From NCBI RefSeq assembly GCF_004328625.1, contig NZ_CP032229.1:2852001-2916000 (forward strand): DNA of 64,000 nucleotides, given 5' to 3'. Every line of letters starts with the position of its first letter. Within the stretch, counting starts at the first letter, position 1. This DNA is from Streptomyces seoulensis. GTDB taxonomy: Bacteria > Actinomycetota > Actinomycetes > Streptomycetales > Streptomycetaceae. The notes below the pieces were generated by a model. The model ran no database searches. It was not told the DNA's origin and saw only the letters and a program-made list of their open reading frames with translations. Of the stretch, positions 24,958-34,631 are shown in pieces. Position numbers and translations under genes: made by a program.

Positions 24958-26013
24958 TCAGGCGAAGACGCGGCCCAGGAGCCAGACCGCCGGGGCGGCG
25001 GACGCGAGGGGGAGGGCCACGCCGGCGGTGAAGTGGACGAAGCGGGAGGGGTAGTCGTAGCTGGCGACGCGGTGGCCGATGAGGGCGCAGACCGCCGCGC
25101 CGGCGCCGAGGGCCGCGCCCTGGGAGCCGAGGTCGGTCAGGCCGCCGACGGCGAAGCCGGCGCCCGCCGCCGCGAGCAGGGCGAAGACGACCGAGACCGG
25201 GGTGGGCATCGGCAGCGCGCGGGCCAGGACGGCGACCGCGACCGCCGCCGCGCCGACCGACACGGCCGCCGGGGAGGCGCCCAGGTAGCCGGTGGCGAGG
25301 ATGGCGAGCGCCGAGGAGGCGACCGTGGCCATCAGGCCGTACATCCGCTCGTCCGGCGAGGCGTGCGAGCGGAGCTGGAGGACCAGGGCCAGCAGGACCC
25401 AGATGCCGAGCGGACCGAGGATCGCCACCGGCGCCTGCTCGCGGCCCGCCGCCAGCACGGCCACGTCGGCGACCAGGCCGCCGAGGAAGGCCAGCGCGAT
25501 GCCCTGCCGGGCGGGCCACATGCCGTTCAGCCGGAACCAGCCGGCCGCCGTCACGGCCTGGAGCAGCACCAGCGGCACCACCAGGGCGTACGAGCCGAGC
25601 GGCGCGGCCACCGCGAGCAGGGCGCCGAGCAGCGCGGTGAGCGCGGCGGGCTGGATGCCGGGCTCGATGACCGGCGAACGGCCCTCGAGGCGGGCCCGCT
25701 GGGCGTCGGTGATCCGGGCGTTCCCGGCCAGGGTGGCGGGACCGAACGCGGGCTCGGGCTCCTGCTGCACCGGCGCCGGGGCCTGCTGGTACGGCTGCTG
25801 CTCGGCCACCGGCACCCGTGCGTGGTTCTGGGTGTCCCAGGTCTGCCCCTGCCACTGCTGGGCCGGGCCCGCCTGGGTGCCGTAGGGGTCGGCGTAGGGG
25901 TTCGGGAACTGCGGCTGCCCGGGGGGCGGGGCCCAGTTGCCCGGGGTCTGCGGCTGCCCGTAGGGGTCGTACCCCGGGTGCGGGCCGCCCTCGTACGACT
26001 GCTGGTCGCTCAA
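24958..26013 (-). CDS. Multispanning membrane protein with Pro/Gln-rich N-terminus
   Basis: A 351-residue protein. The first 110 residues are a low-complexity Gln/Pro/Gly/Tyr region (for example YGQPQTPGNWAPPPGQPQFP). The remainder has about eight to nine hydrophobic helices. No transporter motif is recognised. A TTG start is chosen because AGGAGGA sits eight bases upstream and no other start in frame is well placed. It follows the MoaD-like gene by only 4 bases, so the two form an operon with the hydrolase gene further upstream. Confidence 0.68.
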   Translation of the reverse strand: MSDQQSYEGGPHPGYDPYGQPQTPGNWAPPPGQPQFPNPYADPYGTQAGPAQQWQGQTWDTQNHARVPVAEQQPYQQAPAPVQQEPEPAFGPATLAGNARITDAQRARLEGRSPVIEPGIQPAALTALLGALLAVAAPLGSYALVVPLVLLQAVTAAGWFRLNGMWPARQGIALAFLGGLVADVAVLAAGREQAPVAILGPLGIWVLLALVLQLRSHASPDERMYGLMATVASSALAILATGYLGASPAAVSVGAAAVAVAVLARALPMPTPVSVVFALLAAAGAGFAVGGLTDLGSQGAALGAGAAVCALIGHRVASYDYPSRFVHFTAGVALPLASAAPAVWLLGRVFA

Positions 26014-26017
26014 CGCC

Positions 26018-26272
26018 TCATCCTCCTGCGAACGGCGGGAGCACCTCGACCGTGCCGCCCTCGGCCAGCCGTACCGTCTCATGCGCGCGGGTCCCGACGG
26101 GAGCGCCGTCGACGAGGAACGCGCACCGGTTCAGCACGCGGGTGAGTTCGCCGGGGTGCCGGTCCCGCACGGAGGCCAAAGCCTCGGCGAGGGTGTCGGC
26201 GTCGTACGGTTCGTCGGCGGTCCCGGCCGCGGCCTTGGCGGCGGCCCAGTAGCGCACCGTGACCTTGGGCAT
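26018..26272 (-). CDS. MoaD/ThiS-family sulfur carrier protein
   Basis: An 84-residue ubiquitin-like protein ending in the diglycine PPFAGG, whose terminal glycine is thiocarboxylated in MoaD and ThiS. The core reads [15 protein letters not shown] and [33 protein letters not shown] split by a helix. It could be the small subunit of molybdopterin synthase or a thiamin or other sulfur carrier; no moaE or thiG is nearby. A GAGGAACG site precedes the ATG. Confidence 0.85.
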   Translation of the reverse strand: MPKVTVRYWAAAKAAAGTADEPYDADTLAEALASVRDRHPGELTRVLNRCAFLVDGAPVGTRAHETVRLAEGGTVEVLPPFAGG

Positions 26273-26324
26273 CTCGTTCCTCATCGGACGGCGGAAACAA
26301 CAAAGAAAGACGGTGCGGCCAAGG

Positions 26325-27176
26325 CTAGTCCGTCCCCCGGCCGGCGCGCGCCCGAGCCCAGCGGCCGATCCGGGCCAGCAGCTCGTCACCGGCCGCGTTC
26401 TCCGCGTGGCCCATGCCCGGCTCCAGCCAGAGTTCGCCCGCCTCCCCGGCCGCGTCCGCGAGCATCCGGGGGTGGTCGAGCGGGAAGTAGCCGTCGCTGT
26501 CGCCGTGCACCACCAGCAGCGGGGCGGGCGCTGTGCGGGCGGCCGCCTCCACCGGGGAGAGCGGCACGGGGTCCCAGTCGCGGTGGTGGATACGGGTGCG
26601 GAAGCCGTACCGGCCCACCAGCCGGCCGGAGGGGCGGGTGACCAGCCAGTGCAGCCGGCGCATCGGCGCGGTGCCCCGGTAGTACCAGCGGGCGGGCGAG
26701 CTGACCGAGACCACCGCGTCGACCGTGCCGGGGTGCAGGGCCGCGTGCCGCAGCACCACCGAACCGCCCATGGAGAAGCCGACGCTCACTACGCGCGCGT
26801 GCCCGAAGCCGCGCGCCCAGTCCACGGCCGCCGCCAGGTCCAGGACCTCCCGGTCGCCCACGGTCGAGCGCCCGCCGGAGGCGCCGTGCCCCCGGAAGGA
26901 GAAGGTCACCACCGCCCCGTACGCGGCCAGCGCGCGGGCCACCCGGCGCACATGCGGCCGGTCCACGTCCCCGGTGAAGCCGTGCGCGACCACGAAGACG
27001 GTCTCGGCGGGGGCCGCCGGGCCCGTTTCGTATACGACGGGGCCGGGATCGTATACGGAATCGACGGCGATTCCGTCGGCCGTACGCAGAAAAGTCCGGA
27101 CACCGGCGGCTTGACCTGTCTCGGAGTTCGGACGAATGGTGGAACGTGTCGCATGACCCGCCGGACGGTTGCTCAT
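26325..27176 (-). CDS. Alpha/beta hydrolase
   Basis: A 283-residue serine hydrolase. The oxyanion region is [16 protein letters not shown], the nucleophile elbow is [10 protein letters not shown], the acid is in [15 protein letters not shown], and the histidine is in GMGHAENA. It looks like a lysophospholipase or acyl-esterase-type enzyme, substrate unknown. It probably leads an operon with the MoaD-like and membrane genes (52-bp and 4-bp gaps). It is divergent from glnR. Confidence 0.88.
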   Translation of the reverse strand: MSNRPAGHATRSTIRPNSETGQAAGVRTFLRTADGIAVDSVYDPGPVVYETGPAAPAETVFVVAHGFTGDVDRPHVRRVARALAAYGAVVTFSFRGHGASGGRSTVGDREVLDLAAAVDWARGFGHARVVSVGFSMGGSVVLRHAALHPGTVDAVVSVSSPARWYYRGTAPMRRLHWLVTRPSGRLVGRYGFRTRIHHRDWDPVPLSPVEAAARTAPAPLLVVHGDSDGYFPLDHPRMLADAAGEAGELWLEPGMGHAENAAGDELLARIGRWARARAGRGTD

Positions 27177-27197
27177 GTGGGCTATTCTGCTGGGCAG

Positions 27198-27230
27198 AGG
27201 ACTCGGGCAGCGAAGCCCCCGAGTCCTTTT
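27198..27230 (+). terminator. Intrinsic terminator-like hairpin in the 5' region of glnR
   Basis: AGGACTCGGG pairs with CCCGAGTCCT (10-bp arms, 10-base loop), followed by TTTT on the plus strand. It lies 58 bp before the glnR start, in the divergent gap, where no upstream plus-strand gene needs a terminator. It may be an attenuator or may end a short RNA; either is inference. Confidence 0.6.
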
Positions 27231-27287
27231 GTGCTTTCGGTACCGCACCGGACGCGTCCTCGCAGGGACCGAGGAGGAACCAGACGT

Positions 27288-28082
27288 ATGAGTTCGCTGC
27301 TGCTCCTGACCAACGCCCTCCAGCCGTCGACGGAGGTGCTCCCCGCGCTCGGCCTGCTGCTGCACAACGTGCGGGTCGCCCCGGCGGAGGGCCCCGCTCT
27401 CGTCGACACCCCCGGCGCCGACATCATCCTCGTCGACGGCCGCCGCGACCTTCCCCAGGTGCGCAGCCTGTGCCAGCTGCTGCGCTCCACCGGGCCGGGC
27501 TGTCCGCTCGTCCTGGTGGTCACCGAGGGCGGCCTCGCCGCCGTCACCGCCGACTGGGGCATCGACGACGTCCTGCTGGACACCGCCGGGCCGGCCGAGG
27601 TCGAGGCCCGGCTGCGGCTCGCGATGGGCCGCCAGCAGCTCGTCACCGAGGACTCCCCCATGGAGATCCGCAACGGCGACCTCTCCGTGGACGAGGCCAC
27701 CTACTCCGCGAAGCTCAAGGGCCGGGTGCTCGACCTGACCTTCAAGGAGTTCGAGCTGCTGAAGTACCTGGCCCAGCACCCCGGCCGCGTCTTCACCCGC
27801 GCCCAGCTCCTCCAGGAGGTCTGGGGCTACGACTACTTCGGCGGCACACGCACCGTGGACGTCCATGTACGGCGGCTGCGGGCCAAGCTCGGCCCGGAGC
27901 ACGAGTCGCTCATCGGTACCGTCCGCAATGTGGGATACCGCTTCGTCACCCCGGAGAAGCCCGACCGCGCCGCCGAGGAGGCCCGCGCCGAGGCCCGGCG
28001 GGCCGCGTCGGGGCGGGCAAAGGCGGCGGAAGGGGACGCCTCGGCCGTCCACGAGGACAGCGGGGTCTCGGCGGACGCTTAA
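27288..28082 (+). CDS. glnR: GlnR, global nitrogen regulator (OmpR-type orphan response regulator)
   Basis: A 264-residue regulator that activates or represses nitrogen genes (glnA, amtB, nirB and others) in Streptomyces. The N-terminal receiver keeps D50 (ILVDGRRD) but lacks the usual acidic pocket, as known for GlnR, which works as an unphosphorylated dimer. The C-terminal winged helix (about 130-225) reads [21 protein letters not shown], then [15 protein letters not shown]. The tail is Ala/Arg/Glu-rich. GAGGAGG precedes the ATG. No cognate kinase is adjacent. Confidence 0.96.
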   Translation: MSSLLLLTNALQPSTEVLPALGLLLHNVRVAPAEGPALVDTPGADIILVDGRRDLPQVRSLCQLLRSTGPGCPLVLVVTEGGLAAVTADWGIDDVLLDTAGPAEVEARLRLAMGRQQLVTEDSPMEIRNGDLSVDEATYSAKLKGRVLDLTFKEFELLKYLAQHPGRVFTRAQLLQEVWGYDYFGGTRTVDVHVRRLRAKLGPEHESLIGTVRNVGYRFVTPEKPDRAAEEARAEARRAASGRAKAAEGDASAVHEDSGVSADA

Positions 28083-28189
28083 AGCCGTCGCGGCCGGGGT
28101 AGTGCCAGGGCACCCCCGGCTGTCTCCGGCCCACGGTCCACGCCACGAATGCCCTGCCCAGAGCGGGTCAATCCGCGTAGACTCCGCGC

Positions 28190-29215
28190 GTGGCGAAGGT
28201 GACTCGGGATGATGTGGCACGACTGGCGGGGACCTCCACCGCCGTGGTCAGTTATGTCATCAACAACGGACCCCGGCCGGTCGCCCCGGCCACGCGCGAG
28301 CGTGTCCTCGCGGCCATCCAGGAGCTGGGGTACCGCCCGGACCGGGTGGCCCAGGCGATGGCCTCGCGGCGCACCGACCTGATAGGTCTGATCATCCCGG
28401 ACGCCCGCCAGCCCTTCTTCGGGGAGATGGCGCACGCGGTCGAACAGGCCGCCTCCGAACGCGGGAAGATGGTCCTGGTCGGCAACACCGACTACATCGC
28501 CGAGCGCGAGGTCCACTATCTGCGGGCCTTCCTCGGCATGCGGGTCTCCGGCCTGATCCTCGTCTCGCACGCGCTGAACGACCAGGCCGCCGCCGAGATC
28601 GAGGCGTGGGACGCCCGCGTGGTGCTGCTGCACGAGCGCCCGGAGGCCATCGACGACGTCGCCGTCACCACCGACGACCTCGGCGGCGCCCAGCTCGCCG
28701 TCCGCCACCTGCTGGAGCACGGGTACGAGTACGTGGCCTGCATGGGCGGCACCGCCGACACCCCGGCCGTCGGCGACCCGGTCTCCGACCACGTCGAGGG
28801 CTGGCGCCGGGCGATGTCCGAGGCGGGCCTGTCCACCGAGGGCCGCCTCTTCGAGGCCGCGTACAACCGGTACGACGCCTACCGGGTGGCGCTGGAGATC
28901 CTCGCCGGGCCGCGCAGACCGCCCGCCATCTTCTGCTCCACCGACGACCAGGCCATCGGCGTGCTCCGAGCCGCCCGCGAGCTGCGCCTGGACGTGCCGC
29001 GCGAGCTGGCGGTGGCCGGGTTCGACGACATCAAGGAGGCGGCGCTCGCCGACCCGCCGCTGACCACGGTGGCCTCCGACCGCCCGGCGATGGCCCGCGC
29101 GGCGGTCGACCTGGTGCTGGACGACGGTCTGAGGGTGGCGGGCTCCCGCCGGGAGCGGCTGAAGACCTTCCCGTCCCGCCTCCAGGTCCGCGCCAGCTGC
29201 GGCTGCGTCAGCTGA
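28190..29215 (+). CDS. LacI-family transcriptional regulator
   Basis: A 341-residue regulator. The helix-turn-helix at the N-terminus is [23 protein letters not shown] with the hinge helix [15 protein letters not shown]. The periplasmic-binding-protein-like effector domain follows ([39 protein letters not shown]). The ligand is probably a sugar or nucleoside, but no catabolic gene adjoins. GTG start; a possible -10 (TAGACT) ends 6 bases before it and there is no ribosome site, so the transcript may be leaderless. A GC-rich hairpin lies between glnR and this gene. Confidence 0.9.
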   Translation: MAKVTRDDVARLAGTSTAVVSYVINNGPRPVAPATRERVLAAIQELGYRPDRVAQAMASRRTDLIGLIIPDARQPFFGEMAHAVEQAASERGKMVLVGNTDYIAEREVHYLRAFLGMRVSGLILVSHALNDQAAAEIEAWDARVVLLHERPEAIDDVAVTTDDLGGAQLAVRHLLEHGYEYVACMGGTADTPAVGDPVSDHVEGWRRAMSEAGLSTEGRLFEAAYNRYDAYRVALEILAGPRRPPAIFCSTDDQAIGVLRAARELRLDVPRELAVAGFDDIKEAALADPPLTTVASDRPAMARAAVDLVLDDGLRVAGSRRERLKTFPSRLQVRASCGCVS

Positions 29216-29233
29216 AACCGCAGGTCAGCGGGG

Positions 29234-29293
29234 TCTCATAGGAACCGAAGACGGTTCTGCCGGGGTTCTCAGCCGGGCCTCAGGAAGCTCTCA
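29234..29293 (+). promoter_or_regulatory. Phased CTCA repeats in the htrA promoter (candidate CssR box)
   Basis: CTCA occurs at 29235, 29268, 29279 and 29290: spacings of 33, 11 and 11 bp, that is, whole helical turns. OmpR-type regulators bind such 11-bp direct repeats. The last copy ends about 12 bp before a weak -10 (CATGCT, 29305-29310). The cssR gene is encoded just downstream, so it is the natural candidate binder. Confidence 0.6.
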
Positions 29294-29316
29294 TGGTCGC
29301 GGGACATGCTCCTCGT

Positions 29317-30348
29317 ATGACCGAGAGCACGCGCCGCAGCGGCGGCCACGAGGACGAGCACCCCGAGGGCACTCCCGCACAGCCGTACGCGGCTCTCCCC
29401 GCGGCCGGTGTGCACCCCGCGTGGCCGCCCCCGCCGGCCCACGCCCCCTTGGTGGGTGGAGGGCACCGGCGCAGGCGTCCCGGTGGTCCGGTCACGCTGC
29501 TCGCGGCGGTCGCGCTGGTCGCGGCCGCGGTCGGCGGAGGCACCGCCTACGCCTTCCAGCAGCTCACCGGGCACGGCTCCACCGCCACCGCCGACACGGC
29601 CACCCCGGTGGTCGCGGCCGGCAAGAAGGGCGACGTGGCGAACATCGCCGCGGCGCTCACCCCGAGCGTGGTCGAGGTCAACGCGACCCTGGCGAACGGC
29701 TCGTCCACCGGCTCCGGCGTGATCGTCAGCGGCTCCGGCGAGATCGTCACCAACAACCACGTCGTCTCCGGCGCCTCCTCGGTGAAGGTGCGCACCAGCG
29801 ACGGCACCAGCCGCACCGCCCGCGTGGTCGGCACCGACAGCTCCAAGGACCTGGCGCTGCTCAAGGTGGAGGGCGGCTCGGGGCTCAAGGCGGCCCCGCT
29901 CGGCACCTCTTCGGGCGTCCAGGTCGGTGACACGGTCGTGGCGATCGGCTCCCCCGAGGGACTGACCTCCACCGTGACCAGCGGCATCGTCTCCGCGCTC
30001 GACCGGGACGTGACGGTGTCCACCGACGAGAGCCAGGGCGGCCAGGGACAGGGCGGCGACGAGCAGTGGCCGTTCCAGTTCGGCGGCCGTGAGTTCAACG
30101 GCGACACCGGCTCCTCCACCACCACCTACAAGGCCATCCAGACCGACGCCTCACTCAACCCCGGCAACTCCGGCGGCGCCCTCATCGACGCCTCGGGCCG
30201 GGTGATCGGGATCAACTCCGCCATGTACTCCTCGGGGTCCCAGGCTTCCTCGTCCTCGGACGCGGGCAGCATCGGACTCGGCTTCGCCATCCCCGTCGAC
30301 ACCGTCAAGGCCGACCTGGCGAAGCTCCGGGCGGGTTCCACGAGCTGA
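29317..30348 (+). CDS. htrA2: HtrA-like membrane-anchored serine protease (secretion stress)
   Basis: A 343-residue trypsin-like protease. A cytoplasmic Pro-rich N-terminus (about 1-55) precedes one membrane helix (VTLLAAVALVAAAVGGG), then the protease domain with His in VTNNHVVS, Asp in SKDLALLKV and Ser in NPGNSGGALID. A PDZ domain, normal in HtrA/DegP, is absent. In S. coelicolor the htrA-type gene next to cssRS belongs to the secretion-stress response that removes misfolded exported proteins. An ATG 24 bases upstream is an alternative; this one is chosen because the upstream repeats and -10 element fit a leaderless start here. Confidence 0.85.
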   Translation: MTESTRRSGGHEDEHPEGTPAQPYAALPAAGVHPAWPPPPAHAPLVGGGHRRRRPGGPVTLLAAVALVAAAVGGGTAYAFQQLTGHGSTATADTATPVVAAGKKGDVANIAAALTPSVVEVNATLANGSSTGSGVIVSGSGEIVTNNHVVSGASSVKVRTSDGTSRTARVVGTDSSKDLALLKVEGGSGLKAAPLGTSSGVQVGDTVVAIGSPEGLTSTVTSGIVSALDRDVTVSTDESQGGQGQGGDEQWPFQFGGREFNGDTGSSTTTYKAIQTDASLNPGNSGGALIDASGRVIGINSAMYSSGSQASSSSDAGSIGLGFAIPVDTVKADLAKLRAGSTS

Positions 30349-30404
30349 CAGCCCCGTACCCCCGACGCAAGCACAGCGCAGCACCGAGCAGCAGGGAGAA
30401 CGTC

Positions 30405-30638
30405 ATGATGAAGCGCGTCTCGCACCAGGCTCCTGTCTCCGGACCGGCGAACATCGCCGTCGCCCTGGAGGTGGCGCACGAGCTGCACACCCCCGACCCC
30501 AGCCCCCGGCTGCCCGAGCTGCCCTCCCCCGCGCCCCAGCTGATGGGTCTGCGCACCTCCGCCGCCCGCCCGCACCGCCGCAAGGTGCCGCTGAACCGCC
30601 TCAACGCCCTGACCCGGCTCACCCCGGCCGGGGTCTGA
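30405..30638 (+). CDS. Small Pro/Arg-rich protein between htrA and cssR
   Basis: A 77-residue protein with an excellent ribosome site (GGGAGAA) before ATG-ATG. It contains ANIAVALEVAHELHTPDPSPRLPELP and a basic C-terminus RPHRRKVPLNRLNALTRL (quoted in parts). No signal peptide, membrane helix or known domain is seen. Position between the protease and its regulator, on the same strand, suggests a link to the same response. Function unknown. Confidence 0.65.
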   Translation: MMKRVSHQAPVSGPANIAVALEVAHELHTPDPSPRLPELPSPAPQLMGLRTSAARPHRRKVPLNRLNALTRLTPAGV

Positions 30639-30728
30639 CCCCCCGGCCTCGGACGCGGCGGAGCCGAAACGTGCGAGGCTGAGAACCGCCCGTCCACGCC
30701 CCACCGCACCCACGAGGTACCGCCAGCG

Positions 30729-31463
30729 ATGAGCCCCGCCGAAGGCGACCGTGACCCCCAGCGCATCCTGATCGTCGACGACGAACCGGCCGTCCGCGAG
30801 GCCCTGGAACGCAGCCTCGCCTTCGAGGGGTACGACACCCGGGTCGCCGTCGACGGAGCGGACGCGCTGGAGCAGGCCGGGGACTACCGGCCCGACCTGG
30901 TCGTGCTGGACATCCAGATGCCCCGCATGGACGGCCTGACCGCCGCCCGCCGCATCCGGAACACCGGGGACACCACCCCGATCCTGATGCTCACGGCCCG
31001 GGACACGGTCGGGGACCGGGTGACCGGACTGGACGCCGGGGCCGACGACTACCTGGTCAAGCCCTTCGAGCTGGACGAGCTGTTCGCCCGCATCAGGGCC
31101 CTGCTGCGGCGCAGCTCGTACGCGGGGAGCGTGTCCGCCGAGGCCCGCGAGGACGAGGCGCTCACCTTCGGCGACCTGCGGATGAACCTCGCCACCCGGG
31201 AGGTCCGGCGCGGCGAGCGGCCGGTGGAGCTGACCCGTACCGAGTTCACGCTGCTGGAGATGTTCATGGCGCACCCGCGCCAGGTGCTGACCCGTGAGCA
31301 GATCCTCAAGGCGGTGTGGGGCTTCGACTTCGAACCCTCCTCCAACTCCCTCGACGTGTACGTGATGTACCTGCGCCGCAAGACCGAGGCGGGCGGCGAG
31401 CCCCGGCTCGTGCACACCGTCCGGGGTGTCGGGTACGCGCTGCGGCAGGGCGGCGCCGAGTGA
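30729..31463 (+). CDS. cssR: Response regulator of the CssRS-type secretion-stress system
   Basis: A 244-residue OmpR/PhoB-family regulator. Receiver: acidic pair D17-D18 (ILIVDDEP), phosphoacceptor D61 ([12 protein letters not shown]), threonine in LMLTARD, and lysine in DYLVKPFEL. The winged-helix effector domain (about 145-240) includes [18 protein letters not shown] and [15 protein letters not shown]. The histidine kinase gene overlaps its end, and the HtrA-like protease gene is 380 bp upstream. By gene order I equate it with S. coelicolor cssR. Confidence 0.9.
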   Translation: MSPAEGDRDPQRILIVDDEPAVREALERSLAFEGYDTRVAVDGADALEQAGDYRPDLVVLDIQMPRMDGLTAARRIRNTGDTTPILMLTARDTVGDRVTGLDAGADDYLVKPFELDELFARIRALLRRSSYAGSVSAEAREDEALTFGDLRMNLATREVRRGERPVELTRTEFTLLEMFMAHPRQVLTREQILKAVWGFDFEPSSNSLDVYVMYLRRKTEAGGEPRLVHTVRGVGYALRQGGAE

Positions 31464-32914
31464 GGAGGCTGCTGCGCCGCTACCAGGCGCTGCCGATCCG
31501 GGCGCGGCTCGCGATGCTGGTCGCGGCGGCCGTCGCCTTCGCGGTGGCGGCGGTGTCGGTGACCTGCTGGTTCATCGTGCAGGGCAAGCTCTACAGCGAG
31601 ATGGACGAGCGGTTGCAGAGCCTGGGCCGCCCGCTCAGCCCCGACCAGGTGACCACGCTGCTGCTGACCTGTCCGCAGTCCCCGGGCGCCGACGAGGGCC
31701 CGCCGTCCTTCCTGTACCTCCAGATCGTCACCGCCGAGGGCAAGACCTGCGTCACCCCGTTCTCCGAGGGCACGGTCAAGACCACCGCGGCGGACGTGGC
31801 CGCCGCCCGGCACGCCACCCTCGGCCGGCGCACCCTGCGCGACGGCGTCGACTCCAAGGGCGACGACGTACGCGTGATGACCAGCGCCGTTCCCGTCGGC
31901 GGGGCTCCGGGGACGCAGCCGTACCCGGAGGTCGCCGTGATGGTGGCCTTCTCCCTGAAGGACACCCAGCGCACCCTGAGCGACCTGGCGCTGATCCTGC
32001 TGCTGGTCTCCGGGATCGGCGTGGTGGGCGCGGGCGTCGCCGGGCTCGCGGTGGCGCGGGCCGGGCTGCGGCCGGTGGACAAGCTGACCGAGGCGGTCGA
32101 GCACGTGGCCCGCACCGAGGACCTGGCCGTCCGCATCCCGGTGGCCGACGACAGCGACGACGAGGTGGCCCGGCTCTCCCGGTCCTTCAACTCGATGACC
32201 ACCGCGCTGGCCGGGTCCCGCGACCTCCAGCAGCAGCTGATCGCGGACGCCGGGCACGAGCTGCGCACCCCGCTCACCTCGCTGCGCACCAACATCGAGC
32301 TGCTGACCCGCAGCGAGGAGACCGGGCGCCCGATCCCGGCCGCCGACCGCAAGGCGCTGCTGGCCTCGGTCAAGGCCCAGATGACCGAACTGGCCGCGCT
32401 GATCGGGGACTTGCAGGAGCTGTCCCGCGCCGAGGGGCAGCGCGGGGAGCGGGTCCAGGTGTTCTCCTTCCAGGAGACCGTCGAGGAGGCGCTGCGCCGG
32501 GCCCGGCTGCGCGGGCCGGAGCTGACGATCACGGCCGGCCTGGAGCCCTGGTTCGTCCGGGCCGAGCCCTCCGCGCTGGAGCGCGCGGTGGTCAACATCC
32601 TGGACAACGCGGTGAAGTTCAGCCCCGAGGGCGGCACGGTCGAGGTCCGGCTGACCGACGGCGTGCTGACCGTACGGGACCACGGTCCGGGCATCCCGGT
32701 CGATGAACTCCCCTACGTCTTCGACCGGTTCTGGCGCTCCCCGAGCGCCCGCGCGCTGCCCGGCTCGGGCCTCGGGCTGTCCATCGTGGCCCGTACGGTC
32801 CAGCAGGCGGGCGGCGAGGTCACCCTCGACCGCGCCCCGGACGGCGGCACGGTCGCCACCGTCCGGCTGCCGGGCGCGCCGACGCCGCCGCCGGAGACGC
32901 ACCAGGAGCCCTGA
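31460..32914 (+). CDS. cssS: Sensor histidine kinase of the CssRS-type system
   Basis: A 484-residue membrane kinase. Two helices (about 20-42 and 175-200) bracket an extracytoplasmic sensor of about 130 residues containing two cysteines (LLTCPQSP and KTCVTPF), which could form a disulfide. Then come a HAMP domain ([20 protein letters not shown]), H-box [13 protein letters not shown]-box NILDNAVKF, and G-boxes DHGPGIP and GSGLGLSIV. Its GTG start overlaps the response regulator stop (GTGA), so the pair is coupled. It converges on the ABC-F gene with a 9-bp gap. Confidence 0.92.
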   Translation: MRRLLRRYQALPIRARLAMLVAAAVAFAVAAVSVTCWFIVQGKLYSEMDERLQSLGRPLSPDQVTTLLLTCPQSPGADEGPPSFLYLQIVTAEGKTCVTPFSEGTVKTTAADVAAARHATLGRRTLRDGVDSKGDDVRVMTSAVPVGGAPGTQPYPEVAVMVAFSLKDTQRTLSDLALILLLVSGIGVVGAGVAGLAVARAGLRPVDKLTEAVEHVARTEDLAVRIPVADDSDDEVARLSRSFNSMTTALAGSRDLQQQLIADAGHELRTPLTSLRTNIELLTRSEETGRPIPAADRKALLASVKAQMTELAALIGDLQELSRAEGQRGERVQVFSFQETVEEALRRARLRGPELTITAGLEPWFVRAEPSALERAVVNILDNAVKFSPEGGTVEVRLTDGVLTVRDHGPGIPVDELPYVFDRFWRSPSARALPGSGLGLSIVARTVQQAGGEVTLDRAPDGGTVATVRLPGAPTPPPETHQEP

Positions 32915-32923
32915 GGGGATGTC

Positions 32924-34543
32924 CTAGCGGGCGCGCTCCACCCGGCGTTCGTCCCACACCGGTTCCGGGGTCTCGCGGACCCGGCCGTCCGAGCCGAAGA
33001 CCAGGAAGCGGTCGAAGGAGCGGGCGAACCAGCGGTCGTGGGTGACGGCCAGCACGGTCCCCTCGTACGCCTCCAGCGCCTCCTGGAGGGCCTCGGCGCT
33101 CTCCAGGTCCAGGTTGTCGGTGGGCTCGTCCAGCAGCAGCGCGGTGGTGCCGGCCAGCTCCAGCAGCAGGATCTGGAGCCGGGCCTGCTGGCCGCCGGAG
33201 AGCCGCTCGAAGTTCTGCTCGGCCTGCCGGTCGAGGCCGTAGCGGCGCAGGATCGACATGGCGGGCCCGCGTGCCTGGGAGTGCTCGGACCACAGGATGT
33301 CCAGCAGGGTGCGGCCGACCAGCTCGGGATGCGCGTGGGTCTGCGCGAAGTGCCCCGGCACCACCCGCGCGCCGAGCTTCCACAGCCCCGAGTGCGCGAT
33401 CTCGGCCCCGGCCAGCAGACGCAGGAAGTGCGACTTGCCGGAGCCGTTGGAGCCGAGGACCGCGACCCGCTCGCCGTAGAAGACCTCCAGGTCGAACGGC
33501 TTCATCAGCCCGGTCAGCTCCAGCGCCTCGCAGGTGATCGCGCGCACCCCGGTACGGCCGCCGCGCAGCCGCATCCGGATGTCCTGCTCCTTGGGCGGCT
33601 CGGGCGGCGGCCCGGCCTCCTCGAACTTGCGCAGCCGGGTCTGCGCGGCCGCGTACCGCGAGGCCATCTCGTGGCTGACCGAGGCCGCCTGCTGGAGGGT
33701 GACCACCAGCTTCTTGAGCTGGGCGTGCTTCTCCGACCAGCGGCGGCGCAGCTCCTCGAAGCGGGCGAAGCGCTCGCGGCGGGCGTCGTGATAGGTGGCG
33801 AAGCCGCCGCCGTGCACCCAGACGTCGGCACCGCCCTCGGCGGGCTCCACGCTGACGATCCGCTCGGCCGAGCGGGCCAGCAGCTCCCGGTCGTGGGAGA
33901 TGAACAGCACGGTCTTGCGGGTGGCCCGGATCTGCTCCTCCAGCCAGCGCTTGCCCGGCACGTCCAGGTAGTTGTCCGGCTCGTCCAGCAGCAGCACCTC
34001 GTCGTGGCCCCGGAAGAAGTACTCCAGCACCAGCCGCTTCTGCTCACCGCCGGACAGGGTGTTCACCTGGCGCCACTGGGCCTGGTCGTAAGGGATGCCG
34101 AGGGCGGCCGTGGTGCAGATGTCCCACAGGGTCTCCGTCTCGTACCCCTGGGCCTCGGCCCAGTCGGAGAGGGCCTGGGCGTACGCCATCTGCGCGGCCT
34201 CGTCGTCCACGGTCATGATCGCGTGCTCGGCCTCGTCGACCGCCTTCGCGGCCGTGCGGATGCGCTTCGGGGCGACGGAGACGAGGAGGTCGCGGACGGT
34301 CGACCCGTCGCGGACGCCGCCCACGAACTGCGGCATCACCCCGAGTCCGCCGCTGACGCTCACCTTGCCGCCGTGCGCGTCGAGTTCGCCCGCGATGATC
34401 CTGAGCAGTGTCGTCTTGCCCGCGCCGTTCGGGCCGACCAGCGCGACGGCGGAGCCCTCACCGACGCGGAAGGACACATCACCGAGCAGCGCCCGCCCGT
34501 CCGGCAGGTAGTACTCGATATGCGCGACGTCCAGATGTCCCAT
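32924..34543 (-). CDS. ABC-F family ATPase
   Basis: A 539-residue soluble protein with two ABC nucleotide-binding domains and no membrane span. Domain 1: Walker A GPNGAGKTTL, signature TLSGGEQKR, Walker B VLLLDEPDN. Domain 2: Walker A GSNGSGKSHFL, signature RLSGGQQAR, Walker B LLLDEPTDNLDL. A charged linker of about 80 residues joins them, as in ABC-F proteins that act on ribosomes (EttA-like factors and some antibiotic-protection proteins). Specific resistance is not claimed. The second ATG of the frame is preferred because GGGGAGA is better spaced to it. Confidence 0.9.
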   Translation of the reverse strand: MGHLDVAHIEYYLPDGRALLGDVSFRVGEGSAVALVGPNGAGKTTLLRIIAGELDAHGGKVSVSGGLGVMPQFVGGVRDGSTVRDLLVSVAPKRIRTAAKAVDEAEHAIMTVDDEAAQMAYAQALSDWAEAQGYETETLWDICTTAALGIPYDQAQWRQVNTLSGGEQKRLVLEYFFRGHDEVLLLDEPDNYLDVPGKRWLEEQIRATRKTVLFISHDRELLARSAERIVSVEPAEGGADVWVHGGGFATYHDARRERFARFEELRRRWSEKHAQLKKLVVTLQQAASVSHEMASRYAAAQTRLRKFEEAGPPPEPPKEQDIRMRLRGGRTGVRAITCEALELTGLMKPFDLEVFYGERVAVLGSNGSGKSHFLRLLAGAEIAHSGLWKLGARVVPGHFAQTHAHPELVGRTLLDILWSEHSQARGPAMSILRRYGLDRQAEQNFERLSGGQQARLQILLLELAGTTALLLDEPTDNLDLESAEALQEALEAYEGTVLAVTHDRWFARSFDRFLVFGSDGRVRETPEPVWDERRVERAR

Positions 34544-34631
34544 GCCCCGCATTCTCCCCGCTCGACCCGGCCGGGCGGAAACGAGATTCCTTCAGCGCCC
34601 GGCGCCGGGCGCGCGCCGTACCCTCGTACGC

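Noticed and set aside
32924..34543. Half of an antibiotic exporter
   Set aside because: The protein has two ATPase domains, no membrane helices and no permease partner, so ABC-F is the better call.
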